A model generated the notes under the pieces. That model was not told where the DNA came from, did no database searches, and worked only from the letters and a program-made list of their open reading frames with translations. A program made the position numbers and the translations under genes. This document shows positions 1-7,460 of a stretch of 64,000 nt of DNA, one piece after another. Source of the stretch: Falsiroseomonas sp050563525 (GTDB lineage: Bacteria > Pseudomonadota > Alphaproteobacteria > Acetobacterales > Acetobacteraceae); assembly GCF_050563525.1 (NCBI RefSeq), contig NZ_JBNXUN010000001.1, forward strand, positions 744,001 to 808,000, in the 5' to 3' direction. Each line of letters begins with the position of its first letter. Position 1 is the first letter of the stretch.

Positions 1-650
1 AACAGGGAGGAGGACACCACGGCGACCTTGCCCGGCCCGCCGCTGCTGCGCCCGGTCAGGGCGAGCGCGAAATCCATGAACAGCTTGCCGACGCCCGATC
101 GCTCCATGAACGAGCCGAACAGCACGAAGATCACGACGAAGCCGGCGGAGACGCCGAGCGTGGAGCCGAAGATACCGTCCGTGGTCAGGTACAACTGGTC
201 CAGGATGGCCAGTGCGCCGACATCGGTGAAGAAGTAGGACCAGATCAGGAAGACGCTCGCGGTGATCGGCAGGGCGAGGCCGATGACGCGGCGCGTCGCC
301 TCCAGGATCAGGACGGTCAGCAGCCAGCCGCCGATGATGTCGGAGGGGCGCGGGTCGTCGATGTAGGGGATGCGGTTGACCAGCCAGTCATAGTCCACGA
401 ACAGCCGGCCGACCGCCCAGATGGACAGGGCGCAGAGCAGCCAGTCCTCCGGCCCCGGCACGCGGCGTTCGCCATCCTGGCCCTTGCGCAGCGGGAACAT
501 GATGAAGACCAGCGACATGGCGAACAGAAGGTGGGTGCCGCGGAAGATCACCGCCTCGGGCGGCGACAGGGCGATGGCCCACATGTGGTAGATCGCCATC
601 GCCGCGGCGATGGTGCCGGCCAGGCCGTGCATGGCGCGCGCGTAGGTCAT
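1..650 (-). CDS. TRAP transporter fused permease (DctQ-DctM type), 5' part only
   Basis: The gene runs off the left edge, so only about 216 N-terminal residues are visible. They form several hydrophobic segments. The stretch VIFVLFGSFMERSGVGKLF followed by GPGKVAVVSSSLF is typical of the 4TM/12TM fused TRAP permeases that work with TAXI-type binding proteins. It would move an organic acid across the inner membrane using a sodium or proton gradient. The ATG at 650 is preceded by AGGA at a good distance. It lies 62 bases downstream of the TAXI receptor gene on the same strand, so the two probably form one transport operon. The substrate cannot be read from the sequence. Confidence 0.85.
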   Translation of the reverse strand, partial: MTYARAMHGLAGTIAAAMAIYHMWAIALSPPEAVIFRGTHLLFAMSLVFIMFPLRKGQDGERRVPGPEDWLLCALSIWAVGRLFVDYDWLVNRIPYIDDPRPSDIIGGWLLTVLILEATRRVIGLALPITASVFLIWSYFFTDVGALAILDQLYLTTDGIFGSTLGVSAGFVVIFVLFGSFMERSGVGKLFMDFALALTGRSSGGPGKVAVVSSSL

Positions 651-712
651 CCGCTGGTCCTAATCGAATGGGCGGTCGGAGCCTGCCGCTGCGGCAGGCC
701 CCTATCGGTCGG

Positions 713-1657
713 TCAGCGAGCGGCGGCTTCGCGGTAGAAGCGCGCGGCTCCGGGATGCATCGGCACGCCGATATCGGCGGCGGCGGTCGCCGGGGTGCTG
801 TTGCGCATGGCGCTGACGATGTTGCGCAGCGTGTCCGCGTTGTCCCACAGCAGCTTCACCATCTGGTAGACCTGCTCCTCGTTGCGGTCGCAGTTGGTGA
901 TCAGGTGCGCGGTGTAGGTGATCTGCATCGGCGTGCCCTGCTGCTGCGGATAGGTGTTCGCCGGCAGCGCTTCCCCCTGGTAGCCCGGGTTGATGGCGCG
1001 CATGCGGTCCACATACGGCGCCAGGTCGATGATCCGCATCTGCCGCGCGCTCGCCAGATCCATCACCGAACTCGCCGGGATGGTGGTGCCGAGGGTGAAG
1101 ACCTGCGCGTGGCCGTCCCGCAGCAGGCCCACCGCATCGGTGTAGCTGGACTGGAAGCTGGCGCGCACGTCGCTGTAGGACATGCCCGCGGCCTGCAGGA
1201 TGTGTTGCGTGACCACTTCCGCCGTGTTGCCGCGCGGCTGCAGCGCGATCGGGCGGCCGCGCATGTCCTCGATCCGGTTGATGCCGGAATCGGCCAGCGC
1301 GATCACCTGGAACCACTGCGGGTACAGCGAGCCGATGTTGCAGACATTGCTCACCTTCTCCGGGAAGGGTGCGTTGCCGGCGATGCCGTCGACCGTGCTG
1401 ATGGAGTTGCCGAAGGCAACGCTGGCGCGGCCGCCGCCGATGCCACGGACATTGGCGACGCCGGCGCCCGGCAGGGTCTGCACGCTGATGCCGGGGATGG
1501 CGCGTTCCCAGATGTTCTTCAGCGCGCCCGCGATCGGCACCCAGGCACCGCCCTGCGGGCCAGTCATGAAGCGCAGCGTTTCCTGCGCCGAGGCGGGGGC
1601 GGCGAGAGACAGACTACCGGCGAGGCCGAGCGCCATCACCGCGGTGAGGTTCTTCAT
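713..1657 (-). CDS. TAXI family TRAP transporter solute-binding protein
   Basis: Periplasmic receptor of about 314 residues for the permease encoded just downstream. It starts MKNLTAVMALGLAG with a signal peptide ending near APASAQ. The mature N-terminus (LRFMTGPQGGAWVPIAGAL) and the GAGVANVRGIGGGRASVAFGN stretch match the TAXI (NMT1-like) receptor fold. The C-terminus GVPMHPGAARFYREA is the usual TAXI ending and closely resembles that of the second TAXI gene in this window (54723-55718). I chose the ATG at 1657, which has GGGAGA upstream, over an in-frame TTG at 1675. Substrates of this family are dicarboxylates or amino acids such as glutamate; which one is unknown here. Confidence 0.9.
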   Translation of the reverse strand: MKNLTAVMALGLAGSLSLAAPASAQETLRFMTGPQGGAWVPIAGALKNIWERAIPGISVQTLPGAGVANVRGIGGGRASVAFGNSISTVDGIAGNAPFPEKVSNVCNIGSLYPQWFQVIALADSGINRIEDMRGRPIALQPRGNTAEVVTQHILQAAGMSYSDVRASFQSSYTDAVGLLRDGHAQVFTLGTTIPASSVMDLASARQMRIIDLAPYVDRMRAINPGYQGEALPANTYPQQQGTPMQITYTAHLITNCDRNEEQVYQMVKLLWDNADTLRNIVSAMRNSTPATAAADIGVPMHPGAARFYREAAAR

Positions 1658-1784
1658 TTTGTCATCTCCCAGCAAGTTCTTGGACGGCCCTGTTTAACGC
1701 CTGTGCCGCGTGCGGCAACCCCGCAACCTGTCCGCGCACCCATCAAGGCGTTATCCTGGCGGCTCGTGAAGGACGATCGGACCC

Positions 1785-2513
1785 ATGTGCGGACGCTACC
1801 TGTTGCAGCGCAGCCCGGCGGAGCTGGCGCAGTATTTCGGCACGGTGAACCCGACGCCGAACCACGCCGCCTCCTGGAACATCGCGGTGACGCAGGACAG
1901 CCTGGTGGTGCGCCGGCATCCCGAAAGCGGCGAGCGGCACCTGGACCGGCTGCGCTGGGGCCTGGTGCCGCGCTGGGCCACGGACACCAAGGATGCGGCG
2001 AAGCTGATGAATGCGCGGGCGGATGGAATTGCCGAAAAGCCATCCTTCCGGGACGCCTTCCGCAAGCGCCGATGCCTGGTGCCGATGGATGCCTTCTACG
2101 AATGGCGCAAGGCGGAGGACGGCACCAAGCAGGCCTATGCGGTGGCCCAGGCGGATGGCATGCCGATGGCCGTTGCCGGCCTGTGGGAGGGCTGGAAGCA
2201 GCCGGATGGCGCCTGGCTGCGCAGCTTCACCGTGATCACCACGGACGCCAACGAGAAGCAGGCGCTGGTGCATCACCGCATGCCGGTGGTGCTGCCGCCG
2301 GAGGTCTGGGACGCCTGGCTGGGCGAGGAACCGGCGGAGCCGGAGGATCTGCTGGAACTGCTGGTGCCCTGCCCGGCGGAGGAACTGCTGGCCTGGCCGG
2401 TGGACAACCGCGTCGGCAAGGTGTCGGAGAACGACGCCCGCCTGGCGCGGCGCGACCCCGGCGCCCGGCCGCCGCCGGGGCTGGATGACGCGCCGCCGGA
2501 GTGGGTGGGCTAG
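1785..2513 (+). CDS. SOS response-associated peptidase family (HMCES/YedK)
   Basis: A 242-residue protein of the SRAP family, which crosslinks covalently to abasic sites in single-stranded DNA through its N-terminal cysteine and so shields them from cleavage. After removal of Met1, Cys2 (MCGRY) becomes the nucleophile. The other conserved catalytic positions are visible: Asn76 in LMNARADG, Glu106 in FYEWRK and the His163/His164 pair in LVHHRMPVVL. Length is normal for the family. It is divergent from the TAXI receptor gene and convergent with dksA. A palindromic repeat lies directly after the stop codon. The ATG is fixed by the need for Cys at position 2. Confidence 0.93.
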   Translation: MCGRYLLQRSPAELAQYFGTVNPTPNHAASWNIAVTQDSLVVRRHPESGERHLDRLRWGLVPRWATDTKDAAKLMNARADGIAEKPSFRDAFRKRRCLVPMDAFYEWRKAEDGTKQAYAVAQADGMPMAVAGLWEGWKQPDGAWLRSFTVITTDANEKQALVHHRMPVVLPPEVWDAWLGEEPAEPEDLLELLVPCPAEELLAWPVDNRVGKVSENDARLARRDPGARPPPGLDDAPPEWVG

Positions 2514-2515
2514 AA

Positions 2516-2576
2516 CCCCCTCACCCAACCCTCTCCCCCTGAAGCAACCCTCTCCCCCTGAAGGAGGGGGAGAGGG
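2516..2576. repeat. Dispersed palindromic repeat (CCCTCACCCAACCCTCTCC family), copy 1
   Basis: This lies between two convergent genes. It begins CCCCCTCACCCAACCCTCTC and carries two tandem copies of CAACCCTCTCCCCCTGAAG. The second copy forms a hairpin with an 11-bp perfect stem (CCCTCTCCCCC at 2548-2558 against GGGGGAGAGGG at 2566-2576) and a 7-base loop. The position suggests it ends transcription of both neighbours, although there is no T tract. Related copies occur at 22862, 33777 and 51715. Confidence 0.85.
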
Positions 2577-2583
2577 CTTAGGG

Positions 2584-3000
2584 TCAGTCGTCGCGGTGGA
2601 CCCGCTCCATCCGCTCATGGCGCTCCTGCGCCTCGATCGACAGGGTGGCGATGGGGCGGGCTTCCAGGCGGCGCAGGCCGATCGGCTCCCCGGTCTCCTC
2701 GCAATAGCCGTAGGTGCCGTTCTCCACCCGCTCCAGCGCCTGGTCGATCTTGGAGATCAGCTTGCGGGCCCGATCCCGGGTGCGGAGTTCCAGGGCCCGG
2801 TCGGTCTCGACGCTGGCGCGGTCCGTCAGGTCGGCCTCAATGATGCCTCCCTGGCCCATCGAGGTCAGGGTCTCGCCGGCCTCGCGCAGCAGGTCATTGC
2901 GCCACTTCAGAAGCTTCTGCCGAAAATACTCCAGCTGCAGGGGGTTCATGAACTCTTCGTCGCTCATCGGACGGTAGTCCGGCGGCAAGGTCACCAGCAT
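2584..3000 (-). CDS. dksA: RNA polymerase-binding transcription factor DksA
   Basis: DksA binds in the RNA polymerase secondary channel and, with ppGpp, adjusts rRNA and amino-acid promoter activity. The 138-residue product shows the long coiled-coil region (FRQKLLKWRNDLLREAGE ... DRARKLISKIDQALERVE) followed by YGYCEETGEPIGLRRLEARP. Only the first of the four zinc-finger cysteines remains; the others are replaced in ATLSIEAQERHE, as is usual in many alphaproteobacteria. I chose the ATG at 3000 (MLVTLPPDYRP), the common N-terminus of the family; an in-frame start at 3027 is possible. It is convergent with the SRAP gene. Confidence 0.92.
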   Translation of the reverse strand: MLVTLPPDYRPMSDEEFMNPLQLEYFRQKLLKWRNDLLREAGETLTSMGQGGIIEADLTDRASVETDRALELRTRDRARKLISKIDQALERVENGTYGYCEETGEPIGLRRLEARPIATLSIEAQERHERMERVHRDD

Positions 3001-3141
3001 GGCAGGACGTCCCCAAGCTTCTGCCACCCCAGGCCCGGCGCCCGGCTGGCGAAAGCGGCCGGACCATAGTGGCGGGGATGGGGCGGAAGCAAGGCCTCGT
3101 TTCGGCGCAAGCTTCTGATCTTCGCCCGCTTTTCAGTTGCG

Positions 3142-3555
3142 TTAAAGCTGCGCGACGGTTCTGCGCGCGATCTCCAGCCGCGCCCGCAGCCGCACCTGCT
3201 GGACCAGGGCGGCCAGCTCGGGCTCAAGCCCGACCGGGCTTTCGGCGGCGAGGCGTTCCAGCCGGTCCAGCCGGCCGGGGTCCGTGGCGCCGCGCAGCAG
3301 GTCCAGTTGCAGGCCGCGCAACTCCTCCAGCGCCTGGCCGGCGCGGCGGCGGGCACGGCTGGCGGGGGCCTCGGGTGGCGGCGCGGCGCCGGCATCCTGC
3401 AACGCCAGCAACGCGCCGGTGGCAGCGGCGGCGGCAAGTTCCGGGGGCGCGCCGGCCTCCGCGGCCTGCCCGGGCAGGGCGAAGGCCCCGCCGCGGCGTG
3501 GGCGGCCGGAGGCCACGCCGCTGAACCCGGTTGGCCTGACTGGACCCATGGCCAT
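3142..3555 (-). CDS. fliX: Flagellar assembly regulator FliX
   Basis: A 137-residue protein beginning MAMGPVRPTGF. The C-terminal half is helical (ARRRAGQALEELRGLQLDLL ... LDRLERLA ... LARLEIARRTVAQL) and matches the FliX family. In Caulobacter, FliX couples assembly of early flagellar structures to the sigma-54 activator FlbD. The start is firm, because AAAGGAGG sits just upstream of the ATG at 3555. A longer open frame to 3813 overlaps the start of flgI and is not needed. Being head to head with flgI is the classical alphaproteobacterial arrangement. No other flagellar regulator gene is in view. Confidence 0.85.
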   Translation of the reverse strand: MAMGPVRPTGFSGVASGRPRRGGAFALPGQAAEAGAPPELAAAAATGALLALQDAGAAPPPEAPASRARRRAGQALEELRGLQLDLLRGATDPGRLDRLERLAAESPVGLEPELAALVQQVRLRARLEIARRTVAQL

Positions 3556-3585
3556 CGTCTGCCTCCTTTCCTGCCGGGTGGCACG

Positions 3586-3600
3586 GCAGCCCCTGCCCCA
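3586..3600 (-). promoter_or_regulatory. Weak sigma-54-like promoter for fliX
   Basis: On the minus strand the bases TGGGGCAGGGGCTGC keep the sigma-54 spacing between the -24 GG and the -12 GC, but match the consensus poorly elsewhere. The implied start, near 3574, would leave room for the fliX ribosome binding site. This is a suggestion only. Confidence 0.35.
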
Positions 3601-3637
3601 TCCCGGCACATCCTGCCGCCCGATCCCGTGCAGACCC

Positions 3638-3652
3638 TGGCACATGCCTTGC
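3638..3652 (+). promoter_or_regulatory. Sigma-54 (-24/-12) promoter for flgI
   Basis: The bases TGGCACATGCCTTGC match the sigma-54 consensus (TGGCACR-N4-TTGCW) at essentially every conserved position. The -12 GC ends 66 bases before the flgI ATG. In related bacteria middle and late flagellar operons are transcribed by sigma-54 with FlbD, so the site suits the flgI-cheL-flgN-like operon. Confidence 0.75.
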
Positions 3653-3718
3653 GAAGGTCGCCGCGCCCCCTGGCTCCGGGGCGCGGAGGTCAGCTTGTCC
3701 GGAAAACCTTGCCCGAGA

Positions 3719-4831
3719 ATGACGATCCTGGGTCGCCTCGCGCTGGCCCTGTCGCTCGCCCTGGCGCTGGCGCCGGACGACGGGCTCGCCCAGCAGGTGC
3801 GGATCAAGGACATCGCGGATGTCGAAGGGATGCGGGAGAACCAGCTGGTCGGCTACGGGCTGGTGGTCGGGCTGAACGGCACCGGCGACAAGCTGCGCAG
3901 CGCGGTGTTCACCCGGCAATCGCTGATCGGCGTGCTGGAACGCCTCGGCGTGAACACGCGCGACCAGGAACGCCAGCTGGATACGCGGAATGTCGCGGCG
4001 GTGATGGTCACCGCCAACCTGCCGGCCTTCGCGCGCACCGGGGGGCGCATCGATATCGCCGTCTCGGCGCTCGGCGATGCCACCAACCTGACCGGCGGGA
4101 TGCTGCTGGTGACGCCGCTGCTGGCCGCGGATGGGGAGGTGTATGCGGTGGCCCAGGGGCCAGTCGTGACAGGCGCCATTTCGGCCCGTGGCGCGGCCGG
4201 GTCCGTCACCCGCGGCGTGCCGACCGCAGGGCGCATCGCGAATGGCGCGACGGTGGAACGCGAGGTGCCGTTCCGCTTCGCCGCCACCAGCCAGCTGCGG
4301 CTTTCCCTGCGCAACCCGGACCTGACGACGGCGCGGCGCATCGCCGCCGCCATCAACGCCAGCGCCGGCGGCACCGTCGCCACGGCCACGGACCCGCGCA
4401 CCGTCAGCCTGGCGCTGGCCGGCCGTGATTCCATCGGCTTCCTGGCGCAGATCGAGCAGTTGCGGGTGGTGCCGGACCAGGTGGCGCGGGTGGTGATCGA
4501 AGAAGCCTCCGGCACCATCGTCATGGGTGCCAATGTGCGGCTTTCGACCGTCGCCATTGCCCAGGGCAACCTGACCATCCGCATCACGGAGACGCCGCAG
4601 GTGGTGCAGCCGAATGCGCTGGCCGGCGGGCAGACCGCGGTGGTGCCGCGCACCGACGTGCAGGTGGACGACCAGTCCGACCGGCGCCTCGGCATCCTGC
4701 GCGGCGGCGTGACGCTGGAGGAGCTGGTGCGGGGGCTGAACGGATTGGGCGTCGGGCCGCGCGACATGATCACCATCCTGCAGACCATCAAGTCGGCGGG
4801 CGCCTTGCAGGCCGAACTCGAGGTGCGCTGA
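3719..4831 (+). CDS. flgI: Flagellar basal body P-ring protein FlgI
   Basis: FlgI forms the P ring around the flagellar rod in the peptidoglycan layer. The 370-residue product has a signal peptide (LALALSLALALAPDDGLAQ) and the family's hallmark start of the mature protein, VRIKDIADVEGMRENQLVGY, followed by GLVVGLNGTGD. It ends with the conserved LRGGVTLEELVRGLNGLG and DMITILQTIKSAGALQAEL. Length is standard. I chose the ATG at 3719 because the signal peptide begins there. Its stop overlaps the next start (TGATG), so the genes are translationally coupled. A sigma-54 promoter lies upstream at 3638. Confidence 0.96.
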   Translation: MTILGRLALALSLALALAPDDGLAQQVRIKDIADVEGMRENQLVGYGLVVGLNGTGDKLRSAVFTRQSLIGVLERLGVNTRDQERQLDTRNVAAVMVTANLPAFARTGGRIDIAVSALGDATNLTGGMLLVTPLLAADGEVYAVAQGPVVTGAISARGAAGSVTRGVPTAGRIANGATVEREVPFRFAATSQLRLSLRNPDLTTARRIAAAINASAGGTVATATDPRTVSLALAGRDSIGFLAQIEQLRVVPDQVARVVIEEASGTIVMGANVRLSTVAIAQGNLTIRITETPQVVQPNALAGGQTAVVPRTDVQVDDQSDRRLGILRGGVTLEELVRGLNGLGVGPRDMITILQTIKSAGALQAELEVR

Positions 4832-5142
4832 TGGACATCGCACCCGCCCGCCTGCCTGCCGCGTCCCAGAATCCCGCGGCGCTGCGGCGCGTGGCGCAGC
4901 AATTCGAGGCTCAGGCGCTCGGCGCGCTGTTGCAGCCGATGTTCCAGGGCCTCCAGACCAGCGGCACCTTCGGTGGCGGCGCGGCGGAGGCGCAGTGGCG
5001 CCCGATGCTGGTGGACGCCATCGCCAAAGATCTTTCGCGCATCGGCGGCCTCGGCATCGGCGAGGCGGTGCTGCGCGAGCTGACGCGGATTGCCGGCGCG
5101 CAACCTGGCACGACCCAGAACACGGAGACACCATCCCCATGA
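4831..5142 (+). CDS. Rod-binding protein (FlgJ N-terminal domain type, CheL)
   Basis: A 103-residue protein equal to the N-terminal rod-binding domain of FlgJ without the muramidase domain, as is usual in alphaproteobacteria, where it is called CheL. The diagnostic stretch is LRRVAQQFEAQALGALLQPM, followed by a GG-rich turn and WRPMLVDAIAKDLSRIGGLGIGEAVLREL. It acts in the periplasm, helping rod assembly. It overlaps flgI by one base at the start and the flgN-like gene by four bases at the end, so the three form one coupled unit. Confidence 0.88.
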   Translation: MDIAPARLPAASQNPAALRRVAQQFEAQALGALLQPMFQGLQTSGTFGGGAAEAQWRPMLVDAIAKDLSRIGGLGIGEAVLRELTRIAGAQPGTTQNTETPSP

Positions 5143-5534
5143 TGCAGCCCCTGATCGTGGCCGCCCAGCGCCTGGCGGAGGCCCTGCGCGCGGAGAACGA
5201 GGCGCTGGCGCGGCTCGACCTGGATCGCGCCGGGGCGCTTTCCCTGCCGAAGCAGCAGGCCTCCGACGCCTTCGCCGCCGCCTATGACGCGGCGAGCCGG
5301 ACCAACACGCGCGCCGAGGGCGCCGAGCGGGCGCAGGCGGAAGCCCTGGCCGGCGGCCTGCGCGACCTGGGCGCGGAGAACCGCCGGCTGCTGGAACGCG
5401 CGATCGACCTGCAGTCGCGCGTCATCGAGACCATCGCCGGGGCCAGCCGGCCGAAGGGGCCGGGCACCTATGGCGACCAGGGGCGGAACCGGGAGGGCCG
5501 GGGCGGGCCGCTGTCCCTTTCCTCCCGCGCCTAG
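5139..5534 (+). CDS. FlgN/FlbY-like flagellar protein
   Basis: A 131-residue, highly helical protein (MMQPLIVAAQRLAEALRAEN ... LARLDLDRAGALSLPKQQASDAF) that ends in a disordered Gly/Arg tail. Position, size and the coiled-coil pattern fit the FlgN-type export chaperone (FlbY in Caulobacter), which in other bacteria binds hook-associated proteins in the cytoplasm. The start is one of two adjacent ATGs (5139 or 5142); the first overlaps the stop of the preceding gene. The name rests on context plus helical pattern rather than a strict motif. Confidence 0.65.
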   Translation: MMQPLIVAAQRLAEALRAENEALARLDLDRAGALSLPKQQASDAFAAAYDAASRTNTRAEGAERAQAEALAGGLRDLGAENRRLLERAIDLQSRVIETIAGASRPKGPGTYGDQGRNREGRGGPLSLSSRA

Positions 5535-5584
5535 GGCGCGCGGCTTGCGGCGGGCGGCCGGGGGGCGCAGCTTGGCGGTCCCGC

Positions 5585-6145
5585 ATGTTCCGCCGCAATG
5601 CAACATTCCTGGTCATCTCCGCGCTCACGCTGGCCTCCGGCACCGCGGTCCTGCTGCTGCGCGGGCGGGATGCCGCCTGGCAAGCGCTCGGCGCGACCTG
5701 GGACCTGATGCTGACGGTGCTGCCCTCCATTCTCGGCGGGCTGCTGCTGTCTGCGGCGCTGCGGCAGTTGGTGCCGCCGGGTGCGCTGGCGCGCTGGATG
5801 GGGGCGGAAAGCGGGCTTCGCGGGCTGCTGGTGGCGACGGCCGCGGGCATGGCGATGCCGGGCGGGCCGGTGGCGGCCTTTCCCGTCGTGCTGGTGCTGG
5901 CGCAGGCGGGGGCGGATCGCGGCGCCCTGATCGCCTTCGTGCTGGCCTGGTCGCTGAACGGCTTCCAGCGGATCGTGGTGTGGGAACTGCCGATCCTCGG
6001 CGCCGATTTCTCGCTGCTGCGTTTCCTGTGCGGCCTGCCGCTGCCGGTGCTGGCCGGGCTGTTCGCGCGCTGGCTGCCGATTCGATGGACGCCGGCGGAT
6101 GCGCCGGGCATGGCGGCCGCGCCGGGCAGAGACCGCGACGCATGA
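5585..6145 (+). CDS. Half-size membrane permease (COG0701/YraQ-like), first copy
   Basis: A 186-residue integral membrane protein with about five hydrophobic segments. The signature region GMAMPGGPVAAFPVVLVL is followed by AFVLAWSLNGFQRIVVWELPILG. The same pattern (GGLMPGGPFVAFPLVLGF, then HRTLAWELPILGGRF) occurs in the next gene, so the two are paralogues. Together they have the size and internal repeat of one full permease of the predicted-permease/ArsP-like group. It overlaps the next gene by four bases (ATGA). The transported substrate is unknown. An alternative reading is a nucleoside-recognition (gate) domain protein. Confidence 0.7.
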   Translation: MFRRNATFLVISALTLASGTAVLLLRGRDAAWQALGATWDLMLTVLPSILGGLLLSAALRQLVPPGALARWMGAESGLRGLLVATAAGMAMPGGPVAAFPVVLVLAQAGADRGALIAFVLAWSLNGFQRIVVWELPILGADFSLLRFLCGLPLPVLAGLFARWLPIRWTPADAPGMAAAPGRDRDA

Positions 6146-6654
6146 CCTTCGGCGTGATCGCGATCTGGGTGGTGGCGCTGGGCGCGCTGGCGATGTGCCT
6201 GCGGCGCAGCCCGGCGGTCGCACGCCGCGCGGTGCAGGATGCCACCAGCGGGCTCGGGCGCGTGTTGCCGGTGATGCTGATGGCGCTGCCCATGGCGGCT
6301 TTCGTTGCGGAGTTGATTCCGGCGGGCTGGGCGGAAACCTGGCTCGGGCCGGATAGCGGCGTCGGCGGGATCGTGCTGGCATCCCTGGCGGGCGGGCTGA
6401 TGCCGGGCGGGCCGTTCGTGGCGTTTCCGCTGGTGCTGGGGTTCCTCAAGGCCGGCGCCGGTCCGTCGCAGATGGTGGCGCTGATTTCCGGCTGGGCGAT
6501 CCTCGGGCTGCACCGGACCCTGGCGTGGGAACTGCCGATCCTGGGCGGGCGGTTCATCCTGCTGCGGCTGGTGGCGAGCTTCAGCCTGCCGCTGCTGGCA
6601 GGGCTGGCGGCCGAGGCGATGCTGCCGCTGTTTCCCGGCGTCGCCGCGCGGTAG
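6142..6654 (+). CDS. Half-size membrane permease (COG0701/YraQ-like), second copy
   Basis: A 170-residue membrane protein coupled to the preceding half-permease by an ATGA overlap. Hydrophobic segments start at residue 4 (FGVIAIWVVALGALAMCL) and continue through RVLPVMLMALPMAAFVAEL and GGIVLASLAGGLMPGGPFVAF. The MPGGP motif and the WELPILGG motif are shared with its neighbour. Such paired half-genes usually make a heterodimer equivalent to one duplicated permease; that step is inference. The stop is 41 bases before the RibD-like gene, so it could be co-transcribed with that cluster. Confidence 0.7.
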   Translation: MTFGVIAIWVVALGALAMCLRRSPAVARRAVQDATSGLGRVLPVMLMALPMAAFVAELIPAGWAETWLGPDSGVGGIVLASLAGGLMPGGPFVAFPLVLGFLKAGAGPSQMVALISGWAILGLHRTLAWELPILGGRFILLRLVASFSLPLLAGLAAEAMLPLFPGVAAR

Positions 6655-6695
6655 ATTGCCGTAATCCTGCCGTTGCGGCATGGGATGCCCCGCGC

Positions 6696-7460
6696 ATGCC
6701 TGATGATTCCGCCATTGCCGACGCCGAGTGGACCGCGCTGCTGGATGCGCGGCGCCGTGGCGCGCCCGGAGTTGGCCCGCTGGCGGCGCTGTTCGCGCCG
6801 TTGCTGGTGCCGCCCGTGACCCCGGATGGCTGCGTCGTGTTCGGCCGGCTGGCGCAGACGCTGGATGGGCGCATCGCCTGCGCCAACGGCGCCTCGCAAT
6901 GGATCGGCGGGCGTGGCGATATCCTGCACACGCACCGGCTGCGGGCGCTGTGCGATGTGGTGCTGGTGGGCGCCGGCACCGTCCACCACGACGACCCGCG
7001 CCTGACGACGCGGGAGGTGGCGGGGCCGAACCCGGTGCGCGTGGTGCTGGACCCGCAACGCCGTTTGCCCGTGACGCACAAGGTATTTTCGGACGGTGCG
7101 GCGCCGACGCTGCTGGTCACGTCACTGCCCGGCGAAGCGCGCCACGGCGCGGCAGAGGTGCTGGTGCAGCCGGATTTACCGGGGCTGCTGCGCGACCTTG
7201 CCGCGCGCGGACTCGGGAGGATCTTCGTGGAGGGCGGCGGACGCACCGTCTCCGCCTTCCTCGCCGCCGGCTGCCTGGACCGGCTGCACCTGACGGTGGC
7301 GCCGGTGATCCTGGGGTCCGGCATTCCCGCCTTCACCCTGCCGGAGGCCGCCTGCATCGGCGACGGGTTGCGCTTCCGCTGGACGCCGCATGTGATCGGG
7401 GACGACATGCTGTTCGACATCGCGCTGGATCGCGTCAAGCCGGGGAACCAGGTGGCATGA
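6696..7460 (+). CDS. RibD C-terminal-like pyrimidine/pterin reductase
   Basis: A 254-residue protein of the dihydrofolate-reductase-like fold used by the RibD reductase domain. Visible motifs are TLDGRIA (55-61), VGAGTVHHDDPRLTTR (91-106) and FVEGGGRTVSAF (178-189), which contribute to NADPH and substrate binding in the family. The zinc deaminase domain of full RibD is absent, so it is not the standard bifunctional riboflavin enzyme. It overlaps the next gene by four bases (ATGA) and heads a five-gene unit with a dehydrogenase, a PTPS paralogue, a glycosyltransferase and a methyltransferase. I infer that it reduces a pterin- or pyrimidine-like intermediate of that pathway. Confidence 0.82.
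   Translation: MPDDSAIADAEWTALLDARRRGAPGVGPLAALFAPLLVPPVTPDGCVVFGRLAQTLDGRIACANGASQWIGGRGDILHTHRLRALCDVVLVGAGTVHHDDPRLTTREVAGPNPVRVVLDPQRRLPVTHKVFSDGAAPTLLVTSLPGEARHGAAEVLVQPDLPGLLRDLAARGLGRIFVEGGGRTVSAFLAAGCLDRLHLTVAPVILGSGIPAFTLPEAACIGDGLRFRWTPHVIGDDMLFDIALDRVKPGNQVA

Noticed and set aside
668..2488. A 606-residue open frame on the plus strand across the TAXI gene and into the SRAP gene.
   Set aside because: It is antisense to the TAXI receptor and out of frame with the SRAP gene. Its product is a His/Arg/Gly/Ala-rich composition typical of shadow frames in GC-rich DNA.
3556..3813. A longer N-terminus for FliX reaching over the flgI start.
   Set aside because: The strong AAAGGAGG site before the ATG at 3555 and the normal family length favour the short form; the extension would overlap the flgI promoter and signal peptide.
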